Source: Conchocele bisecta (Eukaryota > Mollusca > Bivalvia > Lucinida > Thyasiridae). Taken from it: a DNA stretch of 64,000 bases. The stretch lies in assembly GCA_029237695.1 (NCBI GenBank), contig CM055265.1:116844067-116908066 (forward strand). Direction: 5' to 3'. Below the pieces are notes generated by a model. It was not told the DNA's origin. It saw nothing but the letters and a program-made list of their open reading frames with translations, and searched no databases. Shown one piece after another: positions 1 through 11,039 of this stretch. Position numbers and translations under genes: made by a program. Numbering within the stretch: the first letter of the stretch is position 1; every line of letters begins with the position of its first letter.

Positions 1-204
1 TATTTATGCGGTAACATTTTATGCGCGAAAATGACCACAGATGACGTCGTTATCTATGGACAGAATGCGAACTTGTTTATGTTGCGTAATTTTTTCACTT
101 CGTTGTAACCCATATGTTTGTATCAGGTCAATGCCTGAAACAACAATATGTTATCAGTCAATACGTATTTGGTCAATACAGGGCAGGTTACCTGATAAAA
201 ATTT

Positions 205-425
205 AAACCTGGTTAATGGGGTTGAATCTCGTATTTCACCAGAACGGGTAAAGAAATCTAAAATTCAAACCTGAATAATATATACATGTATATATAACAA
301 ATATATATTCAGCCCTGCAATTAGAATAACATGATCTGGTGTCAGGTCCTCCTCAAATCAGAGTCATTTAGCCCCACTCCTGAAGTAATAGGATTAGCAC
401 TAATCTTAGTAAGTTACTACTCCCC
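205..425 (+). mobile_element. SINE fragment, same family as 12567-13049
   Basis: GGGGTTGAATCTCGTATTTC at the left, then TGATCTGGTGTCAGGTCC and AATAGGATTAGCACTAATC. Diverged. Confidence 0.6.
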
Positions 426-995
426 TTCAAACAATGTGAATATTCTATTCTACATGTCATGAGCGGAATGTTCTGTATATAATAATAATTATCGATATGC
501 AAATAAAATAGTTTTTTCTGATTTGTTTACATAGTGTTCATGTTCATACAAGAGCAGGTAGCCAATTAGCATTCCATTGTCAGTACACCATAAGATATCA
601 GTTAATCAGCAAACGTCACCAAATAACTCGTGTCTAGTCTACATGTAGCTCTGGCTGGACAAAATGGGGCTTACGGGCTTTGCAACCTGATCCAGATCAG
701 CCTGCACATCCGCACTGGACGTCGTTCCGTCAATGAGATAATTTGTCATGCTTCTAACAAGCAATATAGACCGTTATCAGACTACAGCAGTGTGCTGCTA
801 TTTGATCAGGAGCTGCACTGGTCACAAATCCCAAAAGAAACATTTCTCCAGTACAGTCAGATATATGTATATTTACTCAGTCAACCAAATAAACTGGTGT
901 AAAATAGCTCCTTATTATGTTTGTGACCAGCACAGACCAACATCTGATTAGGGTCTACAGTGATCATCATACGCATTTAGGAATTAAATTATATT

Positions 996-1242
996 TTAAC
1001 CCTTTCAACACCACAGGCCTGTATAGTGGTATTGGCAAAAAGTGTAGATCCAGATGAGTCGGCTCGTAACGAGCCGTCTCATCAGGATCTGCACTTTTGC
1101 AAGTAATTTTCATATTTTTGAGAACAAAAACACCCCCTTTTCATAAATTGACTAGTCTGAAAAGCATTTTGTGACTATTGGATTGGTTGTAAAATTAACA
1201 TATCAAATTCCATTCCAGTTACTTAGGGGGGGGGAAGGTTAA
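996..1242 (+). mobile_element. TTAA-A hairpin MITE
   Basis: TTAA on both sides. Ends are TTAACCCTTTCAACACC and an inverted CTTAGGGG...AAGGTTAA. The inner hairpin is GTGTAGATCCAGATGAG / CTCATCAGGATCTGCAC around the palindrome GGCTCGTAACGAGCC. The TTAA duplication and CCC-starting ends point to piggyBac-type mobilisation. No transposase is encoded. Confidence 0.85.
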
Positions 1243-1410
1243 TTGACTGATTCCATTAGAAACTTTGGCAATTAGCCTAATTTCTTACGCAATCAATAAA
1301 CTGTTAAATAAAACATATTAAATCATAACTCATGGATGGTTGTCTATTTTTTGCAACAAGTGGATAAGACATTATTCATAAGATGACCTAATATCCAATA
1401 GATGACAATA

Positions 1411-1665
1411 TTAACCCTTACACCACTATCTTAATTTTAGTCATCTGCTGTTTATTTTCTTTTTTTTTCTCCATTTTTATCATCAAAAACATGCTTTGAC
1501 AGCACGTTAGAATAATTTACAACATGCATTGACAGCATTTCAGAATCATTTCCATTGGAAATGATTCTGAAATGCTGTCAACTCATGTTTTTATTGAGAA
1601 ATAAGGCAAGATATAAAAGCAACAGCAGACGACAATTGTTGTGTGTAGCGGTCTATTAGGGTTAA
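1411..1665 (+). mobile_element. TTAA-C hairpin MITE
   Basis: Starts TTAACCCTTACACCACTATC and ends TAGCGGTCTATTAGGGTTAA. Two CATGC(A/T)TTGACAGCA units precede the central palindrome TCATTTCCATTGGAAATGA. Confidence 0.88.
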
Positions 1666-1700
1666 AACACGGCCATTCCATTCAAACAGTGAAGACACTG

Positions 1701-1924
1701 ATAAACTCTTTGCATGCTGGGAAATTTGTGGGCTATAAATAGTTCAAAAATAGCAGATGACAATTAATTATATTTTCTTTTATTTCTCCTTATAAATGTC
1801 ATGAATATGTCTTTAAATTTCATTAGAATTGTGTCCGGACATATTTACAGAGAGAAATAAAACATATACATGTACTCCTAATTCGTTTGGCGGATATTTT
1901 CGCCCCTAGCATGCAAAGAGTTAA
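1701..1924 (+). mobile_element. TTAA-B hairpin MITE
   Basis: Ends AACTCTTTGCATGCTGGGAA and inverted GCATGCAAAGAGTTAA. An inner hairpin centres on the TTTCATTAGAATTGTG segment, with one arm mostly deleted in this copy. TTAA target on the right side, ATAA on the left. Confidence 0.8.
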
Positions 1925-2178
1925 ACTATGCATATACCAGCAGATACTGTCAGTTTTATTCCTTTGGGTATTTGACTAAATTATCAAGATTAGATTGTAA
2001 AATATGTATTATATTCTCTTTAGCACTATTGTATACACATAGTCGTCTAGTCTGACTTTCGCCTAAGCAAACAATGATAAATATCTCTGCATTGTATGTT
2101 CAAATATACAAAATGAAGAAATGAAATTAAAATGTAATGACTAGAGTGTTATTATACACAAAATTGTTTTGCAGGTAC

Positions 2179-2394
2179 TTAACTCTTTGCATGCTGGGAA
2201 ATTTGTGGGCTATAAATAGTTAAAAAACAGCAGACGACAAAGCAATATATTTTCTTTTATTTCTCACTATAACTATCATGAATATGTCTGGAGGACGCAA
2301 TTCTAATGAAATTCCAATACATATTTACAGAGAGAAATAAGAAACATACTTATTTGTTAGATGTTATTTTCACCGATAGCGTGCAAAGAGTTAA
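2179..2394 (+). mobile_element. TTAA-B hairpin MITE
   Basis: TTAA on both sides. The arm order is altered: one ATTCTAATGAAATTCC arm lacks its partner. Confidence 0.82.
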
Positions 2395-2562
2395 AGTACC
2401 GAGTATATTGGCTTTTTCCAGCGATATTTATTTATTTCAGTGGACCGAATTGCAATCAATACAAACGTGACGAGACTGCGATGATGTATTCAGTGATTTG
2501 TCTACACTGGTCAGAGGGCATAATCCCCATTTCTTCAGTCAGCATCACAGACACCTTTTCAG

Positions 2563-2969
2563 GATTGATTGATTGGTGTTTAATGGCCTGTCAACAGCTA
2601 ATGTCCTTTAAGGCCGGGCCAACGGGTTCGATCCCGTATGTAACCTGCTGCATTGGGGGGAAATTCCCAAAATCAGAACGGAATATTGACATCGAAAAAA
2701 ATATAATATATTCAGCCCTGTAATTTCAATAACCTGACCTGGTGCCAGGTCCAATACCACACCAAAGTCACTTGGCCCCTGAAATCCCCTAAAAGTACTA
2801 GGATTAGAAATAATCGTAATACTCCCATAATGGGAATAACCAGAATCAACGGTCACATACAAAAATGCCAAAGACATACGTGAAGGCCAAACCAGGTCTA
2901 CGGTTGGGATTCCGGTAACAATGAACCCCAATTGTTAAATTACCCATCACATGCTCCAACCTGCCACCC
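2563..2969 (+). mobile_element. SINE, second subfamily
   Basis: TTGATTGATTGGTGTTTAAT start, GGTTCGATCCCGTATGTAAC, TGACCTGGTGCCAGGTCC. It ends in GTTAAATTACCCATCACATG and CCTGCCACCC instead of the GTCGCC tail. Confidence 0.7.
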
Positions 2970-3048
2970 GCACCTTTTCAGGAATATTATCAGGCAATTC
3001 CTTTAGTAGAACCCGTATTAACATGTTTTGGGAATGACAATTTGTCCA

Positions 3049-3276
3049 TTAACCATGCCATGCGGAATACCCATATATGGGTATAAAAATTTATAAAAAA
3101 GAAATTGCATTTTTTCTCATTTCTCATCGAAAGTATATGTTGTGACCACTCATTTGAACCGTCTCGCTGAGACGGTTCAAATGGTGGCCACACCATATAC
3201 ATTTAGGGAGATACAAGAAAACTAATCAGATTTTTCTATCAGCAAAATGGGGAATCCCCAGCATGAAATGGGTTAA
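3049..3276 (+). mobile_element. TTAA-D hairpin MITE beside the LIM exon
   Basis: TTAA on both sides, right end GCATGAAATGGGTTAA. Central stem CCACTCATTTGAACCGTCTC around GCTGAGAC. It ends 25 bp downstream (gene sense) of the exon donor at 3301, so the hairpin would form in pre-mRNA just after that 5' splice site. Confidence 0.85.
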
Positions 3277-3300
3277 ATGGGAGGATATATATTTACTTAC

Positions 3301-3368
3301 CAGATAGTCTTCTTCACAATACACCTTCCCATGAACGTTGTAGAATGCTTTGCCTCGCAATGTCCGAC
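3301..3368 (-). CDS. jub: Ajuba/LIMD1/WTIP-family exon, C-terminal half of LIM domain 1
   Basis: A 68-nt exon with a TTATGTTTTCAG acceptor and a GTAAGTAA donor on the minus strand. Its first two bases complete the glycine codon begun in the exon at 29580-29681. It then encodes 22 residues beginning RTLRGKAFYNV and ending VYCEEDYL, and leaves in phase 0. The C-x2-D at its end supplies the last zinc ligands, so the spliced domain reads C-x2-C-x18-H-x2-C-x2-C-x2-C-x17-C-x2-D with every ligand present. Phase compatibility, matching splice signals and family similarity all support joining the two exons. In the family this point is followed by LIM2 and LIM3, which should lie left of position 1. No other exon of this gene is visible in 1-3300. 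Confidence 0.9.
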
Positions 3369-3500
3369 CTGAAAACATAAATTGTTTAAAACAAGATTGC
3401 TGAAGGTGTTCCACTGTGTACAGACCTCATGCAGCACCCTAAGCATGGTGGTTGTTGTCGTTTACATGTACGGTTAATAATGCTGCTTTTCTAGAAATAG

Positions 3501-3719
3501 ATTGATTGCTTGATTATTGGTGTTTAACAGTCTATCAACAGATAAGATCATTTAAAGCCATTTAAGGCCGGATCAACGGGTTGGACTATCCCGTATTTAA
3601 CCCTTAGAATGCGGGAACCGAAAATGTAAATGTGGGCCAAACAATTTAAGTCGGCATTCCGGTAAGGATGAACCCCGATCGTTGAATTACCCGTCGCGTG
3701 ATCTTGCCCAACCACCCAC
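3501..3719 (+). mobile_element. SINE, internally deleted
   Basis: Head (GATTATTGGTGTTTAACAG) and tail (TTCCGGTAAGGATGAACCCC to CCACCCA) of the 2563 subfamily. A TTAA-C variant end (TTAACCCTTAGAATGCGGGA) replaces the middle. Confidence 0.6.
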
Positions 3720-3796
3720 TTCTAGATATAGAGCATAAGCAGTCAAGCATAGCTGCAAACAGAAATGAAATGTAATGCATCACGAGTACCCTGTAG

Positions 3797-4048
3797 TTAA
3801 CCCTTTCACCCCTAAGTAACCGACATGGATTTTGATATGTTAATTACGCAACCAATCCAATCATCACAAAACGATTTTCAGACTAGTCCATTTATGAAAA
3901 GGGGGTGTTTTCTGCTCTCAAAAATATGAAAATTACTTGCAAAAAGTGCAAAGCCTGATGAGACGGCTCGTCATGAGCCGGCTCATCTGGATCTACACTT
4001 TTTGCCAATACCACTATATATACAGGCCTGTGGTGTTGAAATGGTTAA
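3797..4048 (-). mobile_element. TTAA-A hairpin MITE
   Basis: Opposite orientation to the copy at 996. TTAA on both sides. Inner palindrome GGCTCGTCATGAGCC differs by one base step from the first copy yet still pairs. Confidence 0.85.
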
Positions 4049-4516
4049 TAGCACCATCAGCATCACTGTTATTTTTGCAGAATGTCATCATTACGTTTTG
4101 TACACATCATGTATCAATATATTGTAAATGCATATTTCGAAAGCCATAACAAAAATTATGTCGCCTACTGGGAGGAATCCAAAAACCTTCTTCAAATGGA
4201 CATAATATTATAATAGACCCAAATTCTGACATAATGAACAATGACAATATCACACAAATCCTTCCATAATGAGTGAAACAACTTACATCTGATCATGAAA
4301 TTGAACTATGAACAGATAAACGCCCATTAAAGCTTCAAACGAGGCCATAAACTAAATGTTTAAACAATTTTAGCCTTTGTGTCATATCGTCAATTTACAA
4401 TTGCAAAAACACTTGCGGCAATTAAGGTAATTTCAACAAAATTACGTTGACACCAGGCCATATATTCATGATAGTTATAGCAAAACAAAAAGAGAAAGGC
4501 TTCAGGATAATCTTAG
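4049..4516. other. Stretch without a recognised gene
   Basis: AT-rich, nothing recognised. Confidence 0.4.
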
Positions 4517-4584
4517 AAATCAGGCAGGAGATTGGCCGAGACTGAGCACAGCTCAGCCTCGGCCAATCAAACTTCCTGATTTCA
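4517..4584. repeat. TTGGCCGAGACTGAGC hairpin
   Basis: GAAATCAGGCAGGAGATTGG pairs with CCAATCAAACTTCCTGATTTC. Related pieces at 17030-17095 and 12240-12290. Confidence 0.6.
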
Positions 4585-4641
4585 AAAATGCGATTGGAGT
4601 ACAGAGATCAGGAAGTTTTATATTCACATCCACAGTTCTCA

Positions 4642-4886
4642 TTAACTCTTTGCATGCTGGGAAATTCCTGGGCTATAAATAGTTCAAAAATAGCAGATGA
4701 CAATTCATTATATTTTCTTTTATTTCTCCTTATAAATGTCATGAATATGTCTTGGAATTTCATTAGAATTGTGCCCGGAGGACACAATTCTAATGAAATT
4801 TCAAGACATATTTACAGAGAGAAATAAAACATACTCCTAATTCGTTTGGCGGATATTTTCGCCACTACCATGCATTTAAGAGTTAA
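4642..4886 (+). mobile_element. TTAA-B hairpin MITE, intact hairpin
   Basis: TTAA on both sides. Long inner stem from AATATGTCTTGGAATTTC to its complement, meeting at GTGCCCGGAGGACAC. Confidence 0.88.
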
Positions 4887-5709
4887 TCATCGATAGCTCA
4901 CCTTCTAACCAAATATTTTCATAAATCTTTATCAGGATGTTCGAAACCAGACAATGCAAACGAAAATATCAACAAATTCTGTCGATATTTTCATTGTCAT
5001 AAGACGCCGGCGACAAACTGTCAATTTGGCACACAATACGACTAATTTCACTTGAACATACGCAATTATCACACAATAATTATGGACAGTCAGTCAAGTG
5101 CACAATTGCTTGTTTTCGTAATTTCGAGTGATTACCTCTTCAAAACACTTATTCGGGCCTTTCAGAACTAATTTTGTCAGCAAATGACAAGTATGAATCA
5201 CTCGCTCACTGTGAGAAGCTTCATAATGTATTTGAGGATATAGTTTCAATGAATGTGAATATATATTTTTTTTATGATTCAGCATGTATTACTGTCTGTT
5301 TCATGAAAGATGCCCAAATGTTAAGGCTATATAAACAAAACATTAAATTATAGCAAAATTTAAGAATGAGCCTTCCTTTTATTATCGCGAAATTCCATCC
5401 CATTCCAGTGGAAATAAAAAATAAGAAACAACAGCAGATGACAATTTTTGGTTCCCACCTTCTTAGGGTTTACTGACGTATATCCCACTGTGTTTACATG
5501 ACCGTCTGTCTTCTCCACCTCTTACGGATTGATTTTTTTTTACAAAAGTGACACTTTTCTGGTGAATAGAATAGACTGAAAATCAACCAGGAAGAGTCAA
5601 TGCCAATTACCGAGGGGCAAATTGGGTTAAATATCTTATTTTCTTGTTTTTAGCATCAGAATTCATGAACTGACAACATGATGACCTGCATAGGTGCCGA
5701 TCTGTATGT
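4887..5709. other. Stretch without a recognised gene
   Basis: Only a short TTAA-C-like piece (AACAGCAGATGACAATTTTT near 5430) is recognisable. Confidence 0.4.
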
Positions 5710-6329
5710 AAATCTACATAAACTCAAATAATTAGATCTAACATTAAAGGTACATGCCCATTCAGTAGGCACAGACTGTTCCGTATAGGAATTAAATAAG
5801 TGTATAATTGTGTCACTATTCCACCTGTTCTAAAAATTACGAGTGCCCGCTATACATATATGTAATCATTTAGTAATATTTATTTTACTAATAGTGACTT
5901 GCGGTGGTATCACGCTATTTTCATATGCAAATGAGGCATGATATTTTTTAATTATTTATACTAATTAAATGCGTCACCTGAAAAAAATAATATTTTCAAC
6001 AGATTATAAAGTATGATAATTGCACATCAAAAAATAAATACATAGTATAAATAGTAATGTCCGTTAACATTTTAAGGAAATACGGTTATCGCCCCTGATA
6101 TCAGTGTGAACATGTACGGCTGATATAAAAAGCATAATAATGTCAATCAATACATGGGGTAATGGTGGTAATGGGGTAATGAATGTTTATTTTGCCAGAA
6201 AATGTCTCAGGTGATGTATCTGATATAAAGAACATTTTGTGCCTACTGAGTGGGCATGTACCTTTAAATATTTAATGCTAGCTCTAATTATTTAGAGCTA
6301 GAAATAATTATTTGAGTTTATGTAGATTT
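5710..6329. mobile_element. MITE with two nested pairs of inverted ends
   Basis: Outer pair AAATCTACATAAACTCAAAT (5710) and its inverse (to 6329). Inner pair AAAGGTACATGCCCATTCAG (5746) and inverse (to 6267). The outer left flank is repeated at 30222-30343. Confidence 0.75.
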
Positions 6330-6725
6330 GGCGTTCCATACATTGTATATAGACCTGACTTTGCAGATGTACAGGCTGACCTGTAGATGCATTACTAACA
6401 AAGGCCATAACGATTTTAATGTTACTGTCTGTGTACCAGAAATCAATATTGTCGCATTCCAGCAGCGATTTGTGGTATAAATTTAGACCTGTGATCTCAC
6501 TGCATGAATGTACCACACAATCAAATACAAGTAGCGGTTATGAAACGGGAATATTAAACACATTTTTCTTGCATTGAAAGTTTGGATTTCAATTGAAAAT
6601 ACAAAACTGTTAACAATTCGAACTACCATTACCACCCGCTGATGGCTACGACATTGTCGTAGATTTATTGATAAATTTGATAACATGCTTTCACAAAATA
6701 ATTGGATTGGAATGCAAACTATAGT

Positions 6726-6901
6726 CAGAGCCCCAGATAAGGTGCGTTTCTTATTTCTCTATCAAAAATGGCATGTTGGGAGTGCTTTAGAATCGTCTCA
6801 ATGAGACGATTCTAAAGGACTCCCAACTTGCCATTTTTGGTGAAGAAGTAAGAAAATTTCACACCAAGTTGGTCAAATTACGCACCTTAACTGGAGCTCT
6901 G
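6726..6901. mobile_element. Family H hAT-like hairpin MITE
   Basis: Ends CAGAGCCCCAGATAAGGTGC and inverted GCACCTTAACTGGAGCTCTG. Almost the whole element folds: GTTGGGAGTGCTTTAGAATC around GTCTCAATGAGAC. Flanks TATAGT / TATAAC, a near-duplication. Confidence 0.8.
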
Positions 6902-7061
6902 TATAACTATCTTTTTTTAAACCTTGAAACCCGAGAAAGAAGATATTTGATTAATTGAATACCGTACACGGACAATGTAATAATACAATTAAATTTGAAC
7001 CATAAATTTCATTTTAACTGATAATAATCAATCAGTCAATTGACTACGCTGAATAGCTATT

Positions 7062-7135
7062 GATGTATCTGTTGTGACCACTCATTTGAACCATCTGTCC
7101 GTGTTCAACTGGTGGTCGCAACATATATACATGTA
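7062..7135. mobile_element. TTAA-D hairpin fragment
   Basis: Only GTTGTGACCACTCATTTGAA and its partner arm remain, with loop CTGTCCGTG. Confidence 0.6.
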
Positions 7136-7165
7136 CATTCAAATAGAATATTATAGATATATAGT

Positions 7166-7356
7166 CGGAGCTCCAGTTAAGGTGCGTAATTTGACCAACT
7201 TGTGGTGAAATTTTGTTATTTCTTCATAAAAAATGGCAAGTTGGGAGTGCTTTAGAATCGTCTCATTGAGACGATTCTAAAGCACTCCCAACTTGCCATT
7301 TTTGATGGAGAAATAAGAAATTTACCTCCAAATTACGCACCTTAACTGGAGCTCTG
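7166..7356. mobile_element. Family H hAT-like hairpin MITE
   Basis: As 6726-6901, with exact target duplication TATAGT (7160-7165, 7357-7362). Loop GTCTCATTGAGAC. Confidence 0.83.
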
Positions 7357-7443
7357 TATAGTATTTTATCTTTTTTTTTAGCAATGATGGTCGTGGAATG
7401 TATTGATACGCACAACAGTAGAACGACACTTGCAGGGTACCAC

Positions 7444-7769
7444 CAGAGCTCCAGATAAGTGGCGTATTTTACGTACATATTTTAGCTGAATACGCATTGA
7501 TTATCAACAGTACTAGTGCGAGTACAAAATACTCACAGCAATGTGAAAATACGCATTGATTTTCAAATTGAGTAGTGGAAATACTGTAATAAAGTTGAAA
7601 ATGTACTTAGTTGAGCTGCAAATAGCAAACATTATTACAGTTGTATTACTATTGTTCCCTATTTAATAATGAATAACATCAATAACCCATTTGTAAAAAT
7701 AAAATATGCATTTAATTTGAAATCAGGGGGCACAATACTCTTTAGAAACAAAGCTTATCTGGAGCTCTG
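7444..7769 (+). mobile_element. Family E hAT-like MITE
   Basis: Inverted ends CAGAGCTCCAGATAAG / CTTATCTGGAGCTCTG. Direct 6-bp target duplication TACCAC (7438-7443, 7770-7775). CAG-starting ends suggest hAT. The interior holds an ACTTAGTTGAGCTGCAAATA stem relic. Confidence 0.85.
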
Positions 7770-7905
7770 TACCACGACGACACCACCTAGTTAACCCTTA
7801 GACCGCTACTCACAACAATTGTCGTCTGCTGTTGCTTTTATATCTTGCCTTATTTCTCAATAAAAACATGGTTTGGCAGCACTTTAGAATCATTTCCAAT
7901 GGAAA

Positions 7906-8616
7906 CTAGAAATGTGGCCTGTCGGCAGCCAAAGAAAATGAGGCATTTTTTATTATAAGCCATTTAGCCGAGCGTTAAGGTTTCAAACGCATCAAGTCTG
8001 TGACCTTGACCCTGGGCATAGTGTGATAATCCATGCATCGGTGTAGAAGATATAGAGCGGAAGGGAATTTCAATATGTTTGACCTATGACTTTCAACTGT
8101 GACCTTGACCTTGGACGTAGGTGCGTGGTTATTGATCGCGACACACCTTCTCATCCTGAGAAACATTTGTGCCAAGGCATTTGATAATCCATGCATCGGT
8201 GTAGAAGATATATAGCGGAAGGGAATTTCAATAGGTTTGACCTTTGACCTTCAACCGTGACCTTGACCTTGGACGTAGGTGCGTGGTTATTGATCGCGAC
8301 ACACCTTCTCATCCTGAGAAACATTTGTGCCAAGGCATTTGATAATCCATGCATTGGTGTAGAAGATATAGAGCGGAAGGGAATTTCAATAGGTTTGACC
8401 TTTGACCTTCAACTGTGACCTTGACCTTGGACGTAGGTGTGTGGTTATTGATCGCGACACACCTTCTCATCATGAGGAACATTTGTGCCAAGCCATTTGA
8501 TAATCCATGCATCGGTGTAGAAGATATAGAGCGGAAGGGAATTTCCAACAGACCGACCGACAGACCGACAAGCTGACTCCTATATACCCCCTCAAACTTT
8601 GTTTGTGGGGGTATAA
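7906..8616 (-). mobile_element. Helitron-like 'pearl'/HINE element, copy 1
   Basis: 711 bp. Read on the minus strand it starts TTATACCCCC and ends CTAG. It sits exactly between A (7905) and T (8617) of the host repeat, with no duplication. It holds about three and a half 158-bp core repeats (GACCTTTGACCTTCAACTGT; phase marks at 8141, 8299, 8457), then a GACC-type microsatellite and an inverted CAAACTTTGTTTG hairpin. This is the structure of bivalve pearl elements. A 20-bp segment present in copy 2 is missing next to the CTAG end. Confidence 0.85.
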
Positions 8617-8727
8617 TGATTCTGAAGTGCTGTCAAAGCATGTTGTAAATTATTCTAAAGTGCTGTCAAAGCATGTTTTTGATGATAAAATGGAAAATAG
8701 AAAATAAACAGCAGACGACAAAAAAAA

Positions 8728-9830
8728 CTAGAAATGTGGCCTGTCGGCACACGAATACCCCCACTGGCAGCCAAAGAAAATGAGGCATTTTTTATTATAA
8801 GCCATTTAGCCGAGCGTTAAGGTTTCAAATGCATCAAGTCTGTGACCTTGACCCTGAGCATAGTGTGATAATCCATGCATCGGTGTAGAAGATATAGAGC
8901 GGAAGGGAATTTCAATAGGTTTGACCTTTGACCTTCAACTGTGTCCTTGACCTTGGACGTAGGTGCGTGGTTATTGATCGCGACACACCTTCTCATCCTG
9001 AGAAACATTTGTGCCAAGACATTTGATAATCCATGCATCGGTGTAGAAGATATAGAGCGGAAGGGAATTTCAATAGGTTTGATATTTGACCTTCAACTGT
9101 GACCTTGACCTTGGACGTAGGTGCATGGTTATTGATCGCGACACACCTTCTCATCATGAGAAACATTTGTGCCAAGCCATTTGATAATCCATGCATCGGT
9201 GTAGAAGATATAGAGCGGAAGGGAATTTCAATAGGTTTGACCTTTGACCTTCAACTGTGACCTTGACCTCGGACGTAGGTGTGTGGTTATTGATAGCGAC
9301 ACACCTTCTCATCATGAGAAACATTTGTGCCAAGCCATTTGATAATCCATGCATCGGTGTAGAAGATATAGAGTGGAAGGGAATTTCAATAGGTTTGACC
9401 TTTGACCTTTCTACTGTGACCTTGACCTCGGACGTAGGTGCGTGGTTATTGATAGCGACACACCTTCTCATCATGAGAAACATTTGTGCCAAGCCATTTG
9501 ATAATCCATGCATCGGTGTAGAAGATATAGAGCGGAAGGGAATTTCGATAGGTTTGACCTTTGACCTTCAACTCTGACCTTGAACGTAGATAGGTTGGAC
9601 CTTTGACCTTCAACTGTGACCTTGACCTTGGACGTAGGTGCGTCCTTATTGATCGCGACACACCTTCTCATCATGAGAAACATTTGTGCCAAGCCATTTG
9701 ATAATCCATGCATCGGTGTAGAAGATATAGAGCGGAAGGGAATTTCCGACAGACCGACCGACCGACCGACCGACCGACCGACAAGCTGACTCCTATATAC
9801 CCCCAACAAACTTTGTTTGTGGGGGTATAA
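8728..9830 (-). mobile_element. Helitron-like 'pearl'/HINE element, copy 2
   Basis: 1,103 bp with the same termini as copy 1 (CTAG end at 8728, TTATACCC end at 9830), again between A and T. Core repeats are phased at 8983, 9141, 9299, 9458 and 9658. The last spacing is 200 bp because of a partial internal duplication at about 9570-9610. The GACC microsatellite (about seven units) is longer than in copy 1. ORFs on both strands here are products of the tandem repeat, not genes. Confidence 0.85.
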
Positions 9831-10072
9831 TAAGAATAAGCGGTCTAAGGGTTAATGAAGTAGTTTTTATCATGTTATCAATGTTTACCGAATTCCAAAC
9901 ATGCCACAAACATCAGGAATGAAAAACAGGGAGTCGTTATCAACTTTGTTTAACATGGAAGTTTTGAACCATATATAGTCAAATGCCTGGTAAGAGACAA
10001 ATATATTTTACAGGTTTTAACTTGTCATGTGACCTCAGACCTTCAACAAGAGTGTATTTATTATGTGAACTG

Positions 10073-10128
10073 TGAAAGGGTTTAACGTCCCACGAACAGC
10101 TAAGGTCATACAGGGACGGGACCTCGGT
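10073..10128 (+). mobile_element. SINE 5' fragment
   Basis: GGGTTTAACGTCCCACGAAC and CTAAGGTCATACAGGGACGG, cut by the TTAA-A copy at 10129. Confidence 0.5.
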
Positions 10129-10300
10129 TTAACCCTTTCACCCCTAAGTAACTGGAATGGATTTTGATATGTTAATTTTATAACCAATCCAATTGTCACA
10201 AAATGATTTTCAGACTAGTCCATTTATGAAAAGGTGGTGTTTTTGTTCTAAAAAATATGAAAATTACTTGCAAAAAGTGCAGATCCTGATGAGATGGCTC
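10129..10300 (-). mobile_element. TTAA-A MITE, truncated
   Basis: Intact left end (TTAACCCTTTCACCCC). It stops in the inner hairpin at GATGAGATGGCTC, where a family L element begins. Confidence 0.75.
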
Positions 10301-10562
10301 CCACACCGAACTACTTTCCATAACCGTGAGGGGCAGTTAAAATAATTCTTAAGAAAACGGAAAATAAACACATTTTCTTGATGAATTTATTTCAAATGCT
10401 GGAATTATAAGGAATGAATGCCGGCCTTTTTGTGGAATTTATCGGGGATATAAGCTTCGAAAGCGACTTTTCCAAGTTTATACCCCGATAAATTCCACAA
10501 AAAGGCCATTCATTCCTATAATAATAGATTTATTTTTTTAAATCCTGATATGCCCCTTTAAC
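10300..10562 (-). mobile_element. Family L hairpin element
   Basis: Inverted arms GGCCTTTTTGTGGAATTTAT / ATAAATTCCACAAAAAGGCC, with TTTCTTGATGAATTTATTTC and CCCACACCGAACTACTTTCC in the tail. Confidence 0.72.
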
Positions 10563-11039
10563 ACACATGACACACTTGGTGTGTGCATTCTGAGCATTAC
10601 TCCAGAGTGCATGTATGTAGAGAATGAACAACAGCTACAGTATGAGGACAACTGGAATGGCAATTTGACAGAGCAGACAGCACTTGGACAACTAACAAGT
10701 GGCTACATTGAGAAGCCTCAATATCAAATACAACGTTTATTAATCCTGACAAAAACCAGGTTTATTATCTATTCTATTCATCTGAGCAGCCTGGTCAGGG
10801 TCTTCACTGTTCACAATTCAATAAACAGAACAACAATTATGCACCAATAAAACAATGTAAATTCGTATCTAGAAAAATCCACATTCTGGTTGATCAGGGT
10901 CTACGCTGGTCGAAAGAGTGACAAGCCCCAGTTCGTCAGATTGTTGTCCAAATCCATACATGCCATCACTGACAGATGGGCAGTCTGACAAGGGGCTATT
11001 TCCCCAACATTCAGATGCAACAAATTCCAGCCACATTCC

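Larger units (their letters stand above)
7791..9855 (+). mobile_element. TTAA-C element carrying two Helitron-like insertions
   Basis: TTAACCCTTAGACCGCTA on the left and the inverted end with TTAA at 9852-9855. Host pieces are 7791-7905, 8617-8727 and 9831-9855. Removing the two insertions leaves a typical TTAA-C copy (compare 32212-32455) with the central TTTCCAATGGAAA palindrome. Confidence 0.88.

Noticed and set aside
7975..8616. CRISPR-like appearance of regularly spaced repeats
   Set aside because: Repeats are contiguous 158-bp tandem units with no unique spacers, in eukaryotic DNA, and no cas-like genes are present.
7975..9809. Many overlapping ORFs on both strands with MHGLSNALAQMFLRMRRC-like peptides
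   Set aside because: They are translations of the 158-bp Helitron-like core repeat; frames exist on both strands and follow repeat phase, not codon constraint.
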